64,000 nucleotides of DNA, from positions 1 through 64,000 of the forward strand of contig JADFUC010000271.1 of NCBI GenBank assembly GCA_019722365.1. The letters are read 5' to 3'. This stretch comes from Lithospermum erythrorhizon (Eukaryota; Streptophyta; Magnoliopsida; Boraginales; Boraginaceae). Below the pieces are notes generated by a model. The model was not told the DNA's origin. It worked only from the letters and a program-made list of their open reading frames with translations, and searched no databases. Below are positions 22,749-34,900 of the stretch, piece after piece. How positions within the stretch are numbered: the first letter of the stretch is position 1; each line of letters opens with the position of its first letter. The translations under genes were made by a program, and so were the position numbers.

Positions 22749-25700
22749 ATGAACAACGTACCACCCCCACAGCACCAAGTACAACCCCCACAGCACCAGG
22801 TACACCCCCACCTCGACGACCACCCCGTTGATGACGTGTCCGGCGAGGATTCAATCGACACCGACACTCAGATCCGCTATGACCTCCATGATGGTGGCGG
22901 CGCCACCCCTATCGGCGGCGGCGGCGCTTCTCAGTCTATGTATCATCCTTCATCGGAGCTTGTGCCTTGTGTCTCTAATGGTGCCGATCAGCTTACGTTG
23001 TCGTTTCAAGGCGAGGTTTATGTTTTCGATTCGGTTTCACCTGAAAAGGTTGGTACTAATTGGAATTTTGTGAAGCTTGACCTTGTTGGTTGAAATGGGT
23101 GGGGTAAAGATTGGAACTTTATGTTGAATTATTGGGAAGTTGATTAGGTTATGTTCACATATTTTGTGTTTTGAGCTAATTTGAACAAATTTGAGGATTT
23201 TCAGATTGGATTTTGTGAATTTTACCTTGTTGGTTGATTTGGGTCAGCTAAAGATGTTAACTTTATTGTGATTTATTGTGAAATTGATAAGGTGGTTTTG
23301 CAATATTACAATTTTCAGATTGGATTTTGTGAATTTGGACCTTGTTGGTTCAAATGGGTATGCTAAAGATGTTGACTTTATGGTGATTTATTGTTAAATT
23401 GATAAGATGGTTATGAAATATTAGAATTTTGCAGATTGAATTTTGTGGAATTTTGACCTTATTGGTTGATATGGGGGTGCTAAAGATGGGGAAGTTTATG
23501 TTGACTTATTGTGAAATTGATATAGTTGTTTTGAAATATTGGGTTTATTGAGCTAATTTAAACAAATTTGACCTAAAATGAGATTTATGAATTAGAATTT
23601 GCATGGATTTTGTGAATTTTGACCTTGTTTGTTGAAATGGGTAGGATAAAGATGTGAACTTTATGTTGATTTATTGTGAAATCGATAAAGCTGTTTTGAA
23701 ATATTAGGTGGTTTGAGCTAGATTAAACAAATTTCACCAAATTAGGTTTCTTGATATCGACTTTTTATGTGAGCTCAGAAAGTTTTTTTTTTTTCCTTCT
23801 ATGATTGCTGGGTGGTAATTTGTACGCTGATTTTGATTGGTTTTAGTTTCTGTAAAATATGAAAGAGTGTGTTTTTTTTTGTTGTTAGTGAATTTTGCTG
23901 ATGATCAGCAGTGATTGAGGGAATTGATATGTATTTTTGGATAGTAATCAGCGTGTTTCGAACAATGTATGTATTCAGGACTAGTCAAAACATGGTTGTG
24001 TGGTTGTTTAGGTAATTATTAAGCGAAATTGACCTCTTTCCCTTGTGATGGTTGTATGCAAGGTTGGTCAAATGTGATTTTGTGGTTTAGTTCATTATTA
24101 TGCAAAATTGACCACTTTCTCTATTTCAGAGTGAGTAGACAATTTTTATGATTGCTTTTCTTTTGCTTCTATCTGCATCTGTCTCAATATTTTGTTCTGC
24201 TTGTGTTTTGTTCTGAATGTGTCTTAGCATTGAGGGTGTCAATTCATTTAGAATTGACTTAGTATTGTAAACACTTGCACGCCGCAGGCCAATACTTGAT
24301 GAAAAGTTAGATTGGCATGGTTCTGCATTTATTTGCTTACTTGTAAAATTTCATTTGCTTTAATTATTTTCGTTTTATTAAGCGGGTCTGACTAAAAAAT
24401 GAATTGTCTTTTATGGAATTTTCAGGTTCAGGCAGTTTTACTACTCTTGGGGGGATATGAAGTACCTAATGCTATTCCAACAGCTGGGGCCATACCCCAG
24501 AATCGTAAGGTACTCCAAAAATCTTTCATGTATAAGACTCTAATTAGTTGTAACCGTTCATGATTTCTTACAGGGATTTAGCGACTTTCCTGTAAGGTCA
24601 AGCCTACCACAGCGGGAGGCTTCTTTGAATCGCTTTAGAGAAAAGAGAAAAGAACGATGTTTTGACAAGAAGATTCGTTATGCTGTTCGCAAGGAGGTTG
24701 CTCTGAGGTAAGAAATTGGCCATTTGCTTTAGATATTCAAGAATAGATTTGGTCTCATTTGTCCATACTTGCAGTGAACTTGTTAAGCTTAATCTTTACA
24801 CTTGGTTGAAGAGATTGTATCCACGTCTTGCATGTCAATGATTTTCTGTAAGAATTATCTAATTATTGCTCGAGAGAAAATTTGAAGGTATTTCAATAAT
24901 AATTTAATATTTCATGGATGAAGTCTTTGACTAAATGGTAATTCTGGAATCTGGTTAGTTATTTAAATGAAATATTTGGTCAAATGTATTCCTTTAATAT
25001 ATCTACAACTCATATCTCTTCCTTTGAAATTTCTCATGAAGCGAGGACTTCTGCATGAGCTGAACAAGTGAAAGGAGGATATCCTAATATCTTTGTCATA
25101 TGTTCTAGTGGTTGGTGCGATTTTTTAATGTAAAGTGAAAAGTGAACGCCCAAGACATAAATTTTAAATATCTATCTAATTTTAATGATTAAACCCTTTA
25201 CCCTCCCAATCCAGAGGTTGAGGAGAAGTGATTTTGCTTCCAGAATTTGTGTAACATGTAATACTATAACAGTTCTTGATTATCGAAATTATCTGTATTT
25301 CTGGTAGTTCAAATAACTTCAAATTGTCAATTTATATGTAATGAGGTTACGATTCTTTGGCAGGATGCAGCGTAAGAAGGGTCAATTTACATCTTCCAAA
25401 TCTATAGCTGAAGAAGGCCCAGGAGACTGCAATGCCATTGTTGTTCAAGAAGAACAGGAGACTATGTAAGTCTTTTCCATTGTTCTTGATGGTTAATGTT
25501 TTAGGTCCGAGATGGCTATGGTTTTGCTGTGTGAAATTGCACTGGATTTCATTCAATTGTACAATTCCACTTCTTAATAGGTGTGGACATTGTGGAATTA
25601 GTTCGAAATCAACTCCTATGATGCGTCGGGGACCAGACGGCCCCAGGACATTGTGCAATGCTTGTGGACTCAAATGGGCTAACAAGGTTTGTATATCATT

Positions 25701-26694
25701 CACAGATTTCTGTGTAAACATAAGCTTTGACGCCGTCCTTAATTTATATGAGCAAAGGGGAAAATTTGACATGTGAAAACTTCCCTCTGTTACTTCGTGT
25801 CTGTTTCAATAGTCAATTTTACCTATAATTTCTTGATGTAGAGTGAAATGTCAGTAAATTATAATGGTTTATCTCACTATTACCCCAGTATTGAAAATGA
25901 GAATTTTTTAGTCGGTATATTTGAAGTGACAACACAAAAATAGAAATGTTTTATGGCAGATATGGATCATTGGAAAGCCATATTAAATGCATTCCCGCCC
26001 TTAAATTATTCATTGCATCCCTATTTTCGTCCTTATGTCTTTTTCCCACTTATGTTCCCTAGTTTGGACTCTTCTATTTACTTTAGCTTATTAGGTCTGC
26101 AAAACTGTCCCATTTGTTGAGGCACATTTCATATACCAGACTTGATTAAGTGCGATGATAACCTGGTTAGCCATATGTTTCCCATTTATTACAGTATCAA
26201 ATGTTTTGGCGCTGTAGGGTGTGTTGAGGGACCTTTCTAAAGTTTCAGCTAATGGGATTCTGGCAATTGAACAGGCATGTGCCGCTTCCAAGAGCCCACT
26301 TGAGATTTTATTTGATCGTCTTTCTTATCTTTACTAATGCTATGCTACTTTGACACAATCAATTTGTGTAAACTATAACTAAATCAACATAATTTTTATG
26401 AGAACCAGTAGGATAGATGGAGTTCCCTGTGTTTTTTTGCACAAACATCTCCTACATTAGTTCCACACTTCCACCGCTTAACTTTTAGTTTTGAAATCAG
26501 TAAACACCCAAAAATAACAACATGGGGCTTCATCTATTATAACAGAATGCACACCTTCACGCTTTGTTTATGTAAATATTTGGTCCATCTGTAAGTTCAG
26601 TTTGGTTTCTTTCCACCAGAGTAATGGTGAAGGTAATAGCTCCGATCCCATAAATTCAAGAGCGATTGTCGTCAGTGGTAGCGGTGGCAGCTAA
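22749..26694 (+). CDS. TIFY/CCT/GATA zinc-finger transcription factor (ZML type)
   Basis: Seven exons: 22749-23048, 24426-24509, 24574-24707, 25364-25465, 25581-25686, 26218-26274, 26620-26694. They total 858 nt, or 285 aa. In order: a Gln/His/Pro-rich N-terminus; a TIFY motif in the [12 protein letters not shown] form of the ZML branch, followed by [17 protein letters not shown]; a CCT domain ([18 protein letters not shown], then [12 protein letters not shown]); and a GATA finger with CX2CX20CX2C spacing starting [12 protein letters not shown] and ending [12 protein letters not shown]. Arabidopsis relatives are ZML1, ZML2 and ZIM (GATA24/28/25), nuclear DNA-binding regulators with roles in light and stress responses. 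Intron 6 has a GC donor (26275). If it is retained, the frame continues [20 protein letters not shown] and then stops. Confidence 0.92.
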
Positions 26695-28308
26695 GCCAGC
26701 CCTCACAGCCTGAAGGTACACATGAAGGATGTTAGCTTTCTTACTTTATTTTGACTCATATCAATCTGAAGATGTTTGTCATGCCTGAATTCTCTGAAAG
26801 TGCATTTTCCCTTTTCATGTACAAGTTAAATTTAAGTTCGTTCATAGAAGTTCCAACTTCAGTAAAGTTACAGAGAATACTGTTGTATGTTATGCCAATT
26901 TACTAATCTCTAATCTTTAACATATATAAAAGTCCTAATAATTTTTGTATTTCTTTTGTTTTTCCCTTTTCACATTATAAAATACTAAATTACCCTTCTC
27001 TAAAAATTAGGCAAAAATATAGGTTCATCAGATATACTTTGAAAAGAATACTAATAATACCCTATTAAACTAATATTAAACACAATTTTCTTTATAAATG
27101 TTCTATTTAACTGATATTAATCGTCAAATTTATCCTTTATTGATTTCCAAAATAAAATATAGGTAACAAACTGAAATAATTGTAGAACGTAAAAAAACAG
27201 TAGGCAGAACAAACCTAAAGCAATCACCATAGATAGATTGTATATATAAATCACTCATCGATTATAATCCACGAATAAATTATACTTCTTCAAAGTCTGC
27301 ATGATGCATGTATCAACAATGAATTGCCTTTAAAAAATTGAAACGGACGTTCAGAGATATAATCAAAATTGTAGCTTGAATATTGAACTCAAGGGACATA
27401 ACCAACTATGATTGTTCACTATGATTCCAATTGAACACATAAAAATATAGAAAAACTCCAGTCATCCAAAAATAATTGTCCAATTTAATTATTAAAACTA
27501 CATTTCCCTAAAAATATTATACAATATATATAAACAATAATTGCATGCGTTCAAATACAAATAGTCAATCATCAAATTTCAAATTAAAACAAGATTTTTC
27601 ATTTGAAGCGAGTAGTAGTAGTAATAAAAATGATGATGATAATAATAATAATAATAGGACTGCCTATTTCTTGGACAGTTTGTTTTAATAAGCTTATTCA
27701 TTATTTAAAAAGTGGAGAGATGATGATGGAGTTTGACTACAACAAATTCGGGCCAAATGTAAATGGTCAATCAGGTTTGACAATTATATTATGTCTGTTA
27801 TGCTAATGTTGGTTAATGTTTTGTGTCATTCTTGCCTTTTGGATTACTTATACATTCAAGATTTTGCGAATGACATCATGACTAGCTGTAGTGTCACTTT
27901 GAGATTTATACAGTTTATGAAGCCAGTGGTTCGACTGGTTTCATTTAAACGTCCTCTGCTTTCGCACTGAAACTCAACATTGTTTTATTGTCCAGTTGAG
28001 CTGGAATGATGAAAGCTACAATTTATTTTTGGAATGTCATTCGATTAAACTTGATGGCATCCGATGATCATATTTTGTTGGCATTGTGAGTCAGGAGCAC
28101 TGGCTTTTGAACATCCTGGCCGGAGAGTGTGCAATTGTACACTCCTTGTATATATGTAATAGGTGCTATAAATAAGAGACTAAACTTTGTTTTATTTATT
28201 TAGTTTCTTACTATGGGGATGTCATGTTATCTTCTAAGTTTCTCATTTTTCTTTTCTCCTCCCTTTCTCTTGTTTGGTATAAATTATCCTTATTATATCT
28301 TTTTACAG
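26695..28308. other. GATA gene 3' region and intergenic DNA
   Basis: A donor-like GGTACAC just after the stop (about 26715) suggests an intron in the 3' UTR. Sequence around 27840-28190 is less AT-rich and could be the last 3' UTR exon, ending near the AATAAGAG at about 28170. A GTAGTAGTA / GATGATGATAATAATAATAAT microsatellite lies at 27609-27656. No further coding is seen. Confidence 0.35.
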
Positions 28309-28413
28309 AGTCTAAGACCTTAACGTATTTAATACAATCAAATAGAGTTATTATATTGAAGATGAACATTAAATTTTATTTGATTGTATTAAAATGCGTT
28401 AAGGTCTTAGACT
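28309..28413. repeat. Near-perfect foldback element, ~36-bp arms
   Basis: Left arm 28309-28344 begins AGTCTAAGACCTTAACG. Right arm 28377-28413 is its reverse complement with one extra base and about one mismatch, separated by a ~32-base loop. A (TA)n microsatellite follows at about 28417-28441. This could be a small inverted-repeat transposon or a hairpin-RNA source. The rest up to 28991 shows no gene. Confidence 0.75.
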
Positions 28414-28991
28414 TGATATATATATATATATATATATATAAACCTTCGAGTTATATTGGTGGTTGTCTATGAATATAATCTCCGGAAATATGGTAATGTT
28501 ATCTTTCATTCAATGTGTACACTACGTTAGTAATTTTGAACTTAATTGTAAGAAAAGCAGGATCTTTAAAATGCAATTTTATTTTGTGAAGCAACAAATT
28601 ATTAAGGGTGATGTCACAAAAATTTCGTCGATTACATGTAAGTTTATATGAGAGTAAAAAGAAAGGTCATTATTTTCAATTGGTAAAGAAACAATCAAGT
28701 TTATAGTATAGTTTTCAATGCCAATGTCAATACATATAGGCAACTCAAAATTTACTTGCTAACAAAACAGAAAGCCAAGTATTGAAATACTTCTGCAAGT
28801 TGTTTTATTCTTGCTTGTATATTATGAAAGCTAGACCTCTCGGCGAGTTCGAGTTATGGAACATCTACAGCTGAGGACATAAGTTTCTTCTAAAATAGGA
28901 GAGTGAAAAATTAAAGGAGATGAAATAAAGGTTAACTTCTTATAACTTCTTGTGGATTGGCCTCGTTCGAAATGCTATCTCAATAGCCTAC

Positions 28992-31900
28992 CTAAACAGC
29001 AACAGTGGAATTACTCTCTGGCATGCGTCCACTTCCCTTGGAATCTCGATCTCCGTTGGGGAACAATGGGGGCTGAAGCTCCCCTGAATGAGATGACTTA
29101 CGAGACCTGTGGGTTTTAGGAGAAGCGGAGTAGGAATATTCCGAAGAACCACTGCTAGCATACAGAGATGATGGGAGGCCGCGTATCTTTGGCAGGCCTG
29201 TTTGATCAGTGCTCACGCTGTATCCTCCTCTCTCGATTGATTCAGCTTCGAGTGGCAATTCATCCAATGTCTACATGTAAAAGAAATCAGAATATATCAA
29301 CTAAAAAGATACTTTCGGTCTATCATCTTAATTAAGTGCAGCACTACTAAGTCCAGAATAGAAGTTGCTCTACCTACACTCATTGGACATAAGAATTTGC
29401 AAACTCACCCGAAAGGCTTGCTGTAGAACACGGAGCATTTCCTTAGTTCGTTTTCTCTTCAAGGCAACTTCATCAGGTTCCTGCAACATCTCCTCAATCA
29501 GGTTGTCCCTGTCCATCACATTGTTGGAGTCGCAGGAAAAATGAACGTCAAATTCTATGAAATATATGGCTTTGCAAAATAGAATGAGACGCAATAAAAA
29601 AAGGTGCTTGAGAATTTCAAATCTGATTTTGTTTATGGATGAAGACACATAATTTACCTGTAGAGCATTTTAATAAACACATTATGGAGCTCTCTCTTGG
29701 TATGGTTGACCTACAAGTATACAGATTTTGATTGAGAATATAATGCAACCTAGGACAACAATAATCCTTTAACACACAATCAAGAAACAACATAAATCAC
29801 ATAGTTTTCCAATTGGGAGACCCACCCTCAGCCTATAGACTACCTAACCAAGCACTTCAATATGGCAACATGTCAGTGAGAATAGCAACTCCGAATCTTC
29901 ATTTTCATATTATTAACACTTAATTTTCATGGAAGCTTTCTTGTTTTTAGTACTGGCTTCCAGCTCGAGACAAATAATCAAGCATGATGACACTAAATTT
30001 TTTTGCAAAGGTGACTGGAATATAAGTGATTATATACAAGAGAGACACATTAACCCAGTTATAAGTGGGACAACAATACCACACCTAACATATATAAGGT
30101 GAATTACATACTGCTCTAAATTACCAGGAAATGCATGATTGCTTTAGGTACATAGTCCTCAATATTTTTCCTGACAATGTCATAGTATGACCTCAACAGA
30201 AGTTTAGTAACAGCAATCTCAATAGTCTCCTGATCAGAGTGGGTTTCTGAGGGCCTCAAAATACTTGGAGGCTGCAAGAAAATTACAAAAAATGCTTATA
30301 TCAAATCATAAATAACAAGAGTTGGAGGAAAAGAACCTAATACACATACCTCTCTTAGATGAATCGTTGAAATGGCATGCTCCAAACTCTGAATTTTTTC
30401 ACTAAATGGTTCATTAAACGGATTGCTAGTAGAGTTCTCCTTAATAGCCACGCGGCTGTCAGATCCACCAAAAATAGATGATATTCCCCAGGATGAGCCA
30501 CCATTGCTCACTGACTTTTTGGATGCGTCATTATTACTCCCTGGTAAAAAGACACCACCGATGTTATAGTTTCTGCATAGTGTAGAACAACTATGACAAA
30601 ATGAAATCACTGCCAACTCCTCCGGATTTGCCTTTTTTAGTACAATATTATTTTGAAGACTCAATGAGAGAAACAGTACTGCCATCTTATACTTGGGACT
30701 AAGCATTGAATGAAAAATCACTTTAAGACAAAAGCTTACCAGTTGGCATGGCTCTCTCACCTTCTGCAGAACGAACATTCTATTTGCAGAAGCTCCAAAA
30801 GGATAGTGATTAGGTGAGTGAAGCAAATTAAAATCACAAGAAAAAAATGGTGAACATAAACAAAAAAGATGAAAACAGAAAAAGGAAGATCCTAGTGATT
30901 GTACAAGAAAAATATATTGATCAAAATCAGCTTTTCCCCTAGTGGTAACTACTGCCTTGGTGCATTTCCATTTAGCCTTCCAGCCCTTCCTCAAACACGA
31001 GGGTTTCAACTCACTAGCACATCATAGCATAAAGTGGATACCTGATCATGAACGATTCCGTTCACTTGCCTAGCAAGAAGAGAGCGAGATTTTCTATCAG
31101 ATGCAGATGCTTTATCCGCGTCAACAGAATCCTATCATACCAAAATATTGAGTTAGGTTACAAAGGAATGATGTAAAGGAGAATACAGTCACAGACAGCA
31201 TATGCACAGCGAACTAATACATCAGTATACCTTTCTAAGCCCGAGTGCAGCTGTTTTTGAAGAATTCACTTGTTGAAGAGCGGTCTCCACCGCTCTACTC
31301 CCACCAATGAAATTTGGATGTGAGGTATTTATGTAATCCATCTAAATGACATGAAAGCATGAAAAGTAAATAATATATGGGCAACATGCATGCTCGATTT
31401 TGAATTCAATTAAGACACCTAATCTTCTTCAGGTACAAATGGTCCTTGGCTTCAAAAAGGTGTCGGACAAATTAATATGAAAAACACATACAGTAACTGC
31501 AAGAGCTTCATTTTAAAAATTTATAAAATATAAATTATTATTGCTCAACTAAATTAGAGGATTGGATATCTAAGCTTTCTCAACTATGTAAAGACTACAT
31601 ATAAAATGTTGGCTGCCTGAAGCAAACCCCAACAGGTATAAAAATCCTAAATATCGTGTATATAATATAAGGCAAACCTACACATACATATTATTATGTA
31701 TTAATTGTATCAACTAAAAGTAGGTAAATAATGAGGGTTGTTTCCAAATATGTGAACTAAACACTCATGTTAGCAGATACTAGATTTTACTTATATCTGC
31801 CTCTAATTTGGTTTTCCTTTCAAATGATAAATATTATAAGCAGGTTGCAATTCATTCTATTATCTATTCAATTACCTCCATTTCAATAATGTGTCCAATC

Positions 31901-34900
31901 ATAGTTTCCGATGGTTCAAGGCCTTCTCGCAAAAAGTTGTTAATGACCTCGTCCATGCATTTTCGAAGCACAGGAAAGCGTTGTAATTCATTAACCATAC
32001 AATGATGGCTCATCTGAGATACATGACAGAGATCAATACTAACATTCAACTGCATCAAACTTGCAAAAAAAGGATAGACGCAGAAACTATACCTTTATTA
32101 GTTCATTGTAAATAAATCTTGCACATTGAAGACTTGGGTCCATCAAGCGAGATATTTGTCTACGAACAAGAACTCCAAAAGGAACCTACATATTTTATTG
32201 TTTTTTTACTTTTGCATGCATAATCAAAGCCTTGAGTACAAACTTTCAGAAGGAATCACCTACACCATCAATTATATCAAGGAAACACATCAAATCAAAT
32301 CTGAACAATAGTGACTTACTTCTGGTACGAATAATGCAGATTTAGGACCAGTTGCATTTTGGATGGCAGTTCTGATATCTTCATCGGTTAAGTCTTCACA
32401 TGGGTCTACCTCCTGCAAGAAAAACATGTAACTTAAATTTTCTGTCTAGAACCACCAACAGTGAAGTAACCGAAGTTGAGAAGGAAAATCATAAGTCATA
32501 TTATGATGCTTTAATCATCACGTGAAATCAAAGACATATAACATGTTCATGAATAAAAAACTTGAACAAAACAAAACAAAGAACAACTTACACAAATAAA
32601 GTAAATAGTGATCATCCTAAATTCTAGTTTCCTGTTCACCTTCAATCACCAATGACAATCTTATTATATTGATATTTTATCATCCTCGGTGTGGACTATA
32701 TGTCATCCTAGATTCTAGTTTCTTGACCACTCTCAGTTTTCAATGACAAACTAGTTATTTAGATACCATTATCATCTTCCACAGTTAATAACACAAATTT
32801 CACAACCTTTACACGATAGGGACTCTCGTTATTTGTTAGATTTCATGGCACTCAACATGTAATTTTCATCACACACTATATTTGCATAGTGGAAAATGCT
32901 TGAATAAAATGACATTTTGTTCTTCAAGTAAGAAAAAGATCGTTCTCTATGCTGAACAGGCCTGTGTATCTGTTTTGATTGAATCTAAATAGGGGCGCAG
33001 AAATGCGTGAAACAAAAGTGCCAAGGGAATTGTAAGAAAATAGGTGAACAATGAGACGGCAGGCCATTGAAGTCATCATGGACCATTGTACAAAGGCAGA
33101 TTAATTTCATGAGTTGCACCATAGCCTCTAAAAGGACCACTCAGTGTGTCAGGTCTTCTACAACTATGAATTTTACTGTATAGTAATTCCCTTGTTCTCT
33201 TTTTACATGCTCCCTAGGATCTCTGAGGCCCTTTCTCTTTGAGGAATGCATTAGAGCATACTAGTGACAGGCACTTTCAAATATGATGATCTATTGGGAA
33301 ATAAATTTTATTTTAACTAGTTACTATCAGATGTGATAGACAAATAAAGATACCTGATTTTACATTTCAAATATCTGTAAAACGTACCTCCAAACTTTTC
33401 ACAAATATATTCTGGAAAATGTAGTGGATTCGTGCTCCACCAGACAGTTCAGACGTAGACATTTCTTCATTTTTCCCTTCTATCATAGAGGTGAACGCTG
33501 TTCATATGGATTAAACAGAACCACAATTGGTGTTAGATGAAAAAAGAACTGCACATATAAAAAGAATCATAGTGAATCTTACAAGCAAGAAAATCAGGGA
33601 CATACCTTCTGAATATTTAGAGAGGATGTTCAGTAGCAGAGCCCCCTGGCCAGCCTACATAATAGAACAAAATCCAATAAAAATGCACTATAACCAAAAA
33701 ATAAAACTGAAGGTCGGTACTCGGAATTAACATCTGAAAGCATAAGAGAATAGCTTAAAGAAGACTTTAAACAAATGGCAGGATCCAGTTCTCAGAAGCA
33801 GCTTGGATGGCATAATAAAACTAGCTAAAATAAAGAGAAACAATGAACTTAATGTGCAGGTAGTATTCCATTTGGTGAATTGAAAAGGAAATCAATTTTC
33901 TCCTCTGAAAGTGAGAATCCAATTATCGCAATAACTTCAGATATAATATTCTAAAAAGAATAGCAGGCTTTCTTGTCCACCTTTGATTCAGTAATCTCTC
34001 CAAAACTAGCATGCTCCTTTGCTACCGAAACCAATGCAGTACTAATGCGTGACTTCAAACCTGGGAGAACAGTCTTGATATGTTGCACCAGAATCTGGAT
34101 AAAGAGAGACAGCAATTTTATTCACAAAAAGAAACAGATACTTCCACACATTGTATAGGTACAAATAAGTATTTTGAACACAGTTAGAGGTCCTAGAGTT
34201 GTTGCATTGATGTTTTGATTGAGAAAAAAATAACATGACTAGGATTTTCTTCTTCCTGTTTGGAAAATAATAGTGTTAAAATGGTTAAAGAATGGTAAAG
34301 TGGAGGAAGCTAAGATAGAAGATGAAGTTAGAGAGGAGATGAGAGATGTAGAAGATGAAGTTAGAGAGGAGATGAGAGATGAAGGCTATGGAGAAGGGAT
34401 TCTCATTAGGTTAAAAAGCGGCATTATATACACATATATGGTAGATTAACTAAACAACTTAAGGCCAAGATACCATTCTTTCTAATACACCTTTATCTAG
34501 ACTACTAACATTACAAACATAATCATATAAAACATCTATATTTCTAACAAATAGGTTTGTATTCAATGAGAAAATATAGAAGTACAAATAAATGAAAAAT
34601 TAGGAAATAGCACACAACACATGCATTTATGGGCAGTGTCTCAGAAAGTTAAAAAGAATTGTAAAGCAGATACATTTATAGTTGGACAATGTAACAGATA
34701 TTCCTACTCGTATCTTTTCACTCGATACCTGATTTAATTTCTTTGCCAACTGAGGTACTCCACAGCGATCAGCAAGATCGCTGTAAACCTATAAAATGAA
34801 GGCTGTGAATATATAACAGATGCCAACCAAGGCAATAGTTGAACGAACAAAACAAAATGAGAACATCAACATACTGGACGGCTTTGAAAGAACTTCTCTT

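Noticed and set aside
30740..30763. Apparent frameshift in DRP3 at the short exon 15
   Set aside because: It came from using the nearest AG. The upstream acceptor AAATAG makes a 40-nt exon that joins both neighbours in frame.
30296..31009. 237-aa - strand open frame in the DRP3 gene
   Set aside because: It is DRP3 exons 15-16 read through the intron in a partly wrong frame. The exon 15 acceptor at 30780/30781 gives the correct in-frame [14 protein letters not shown].
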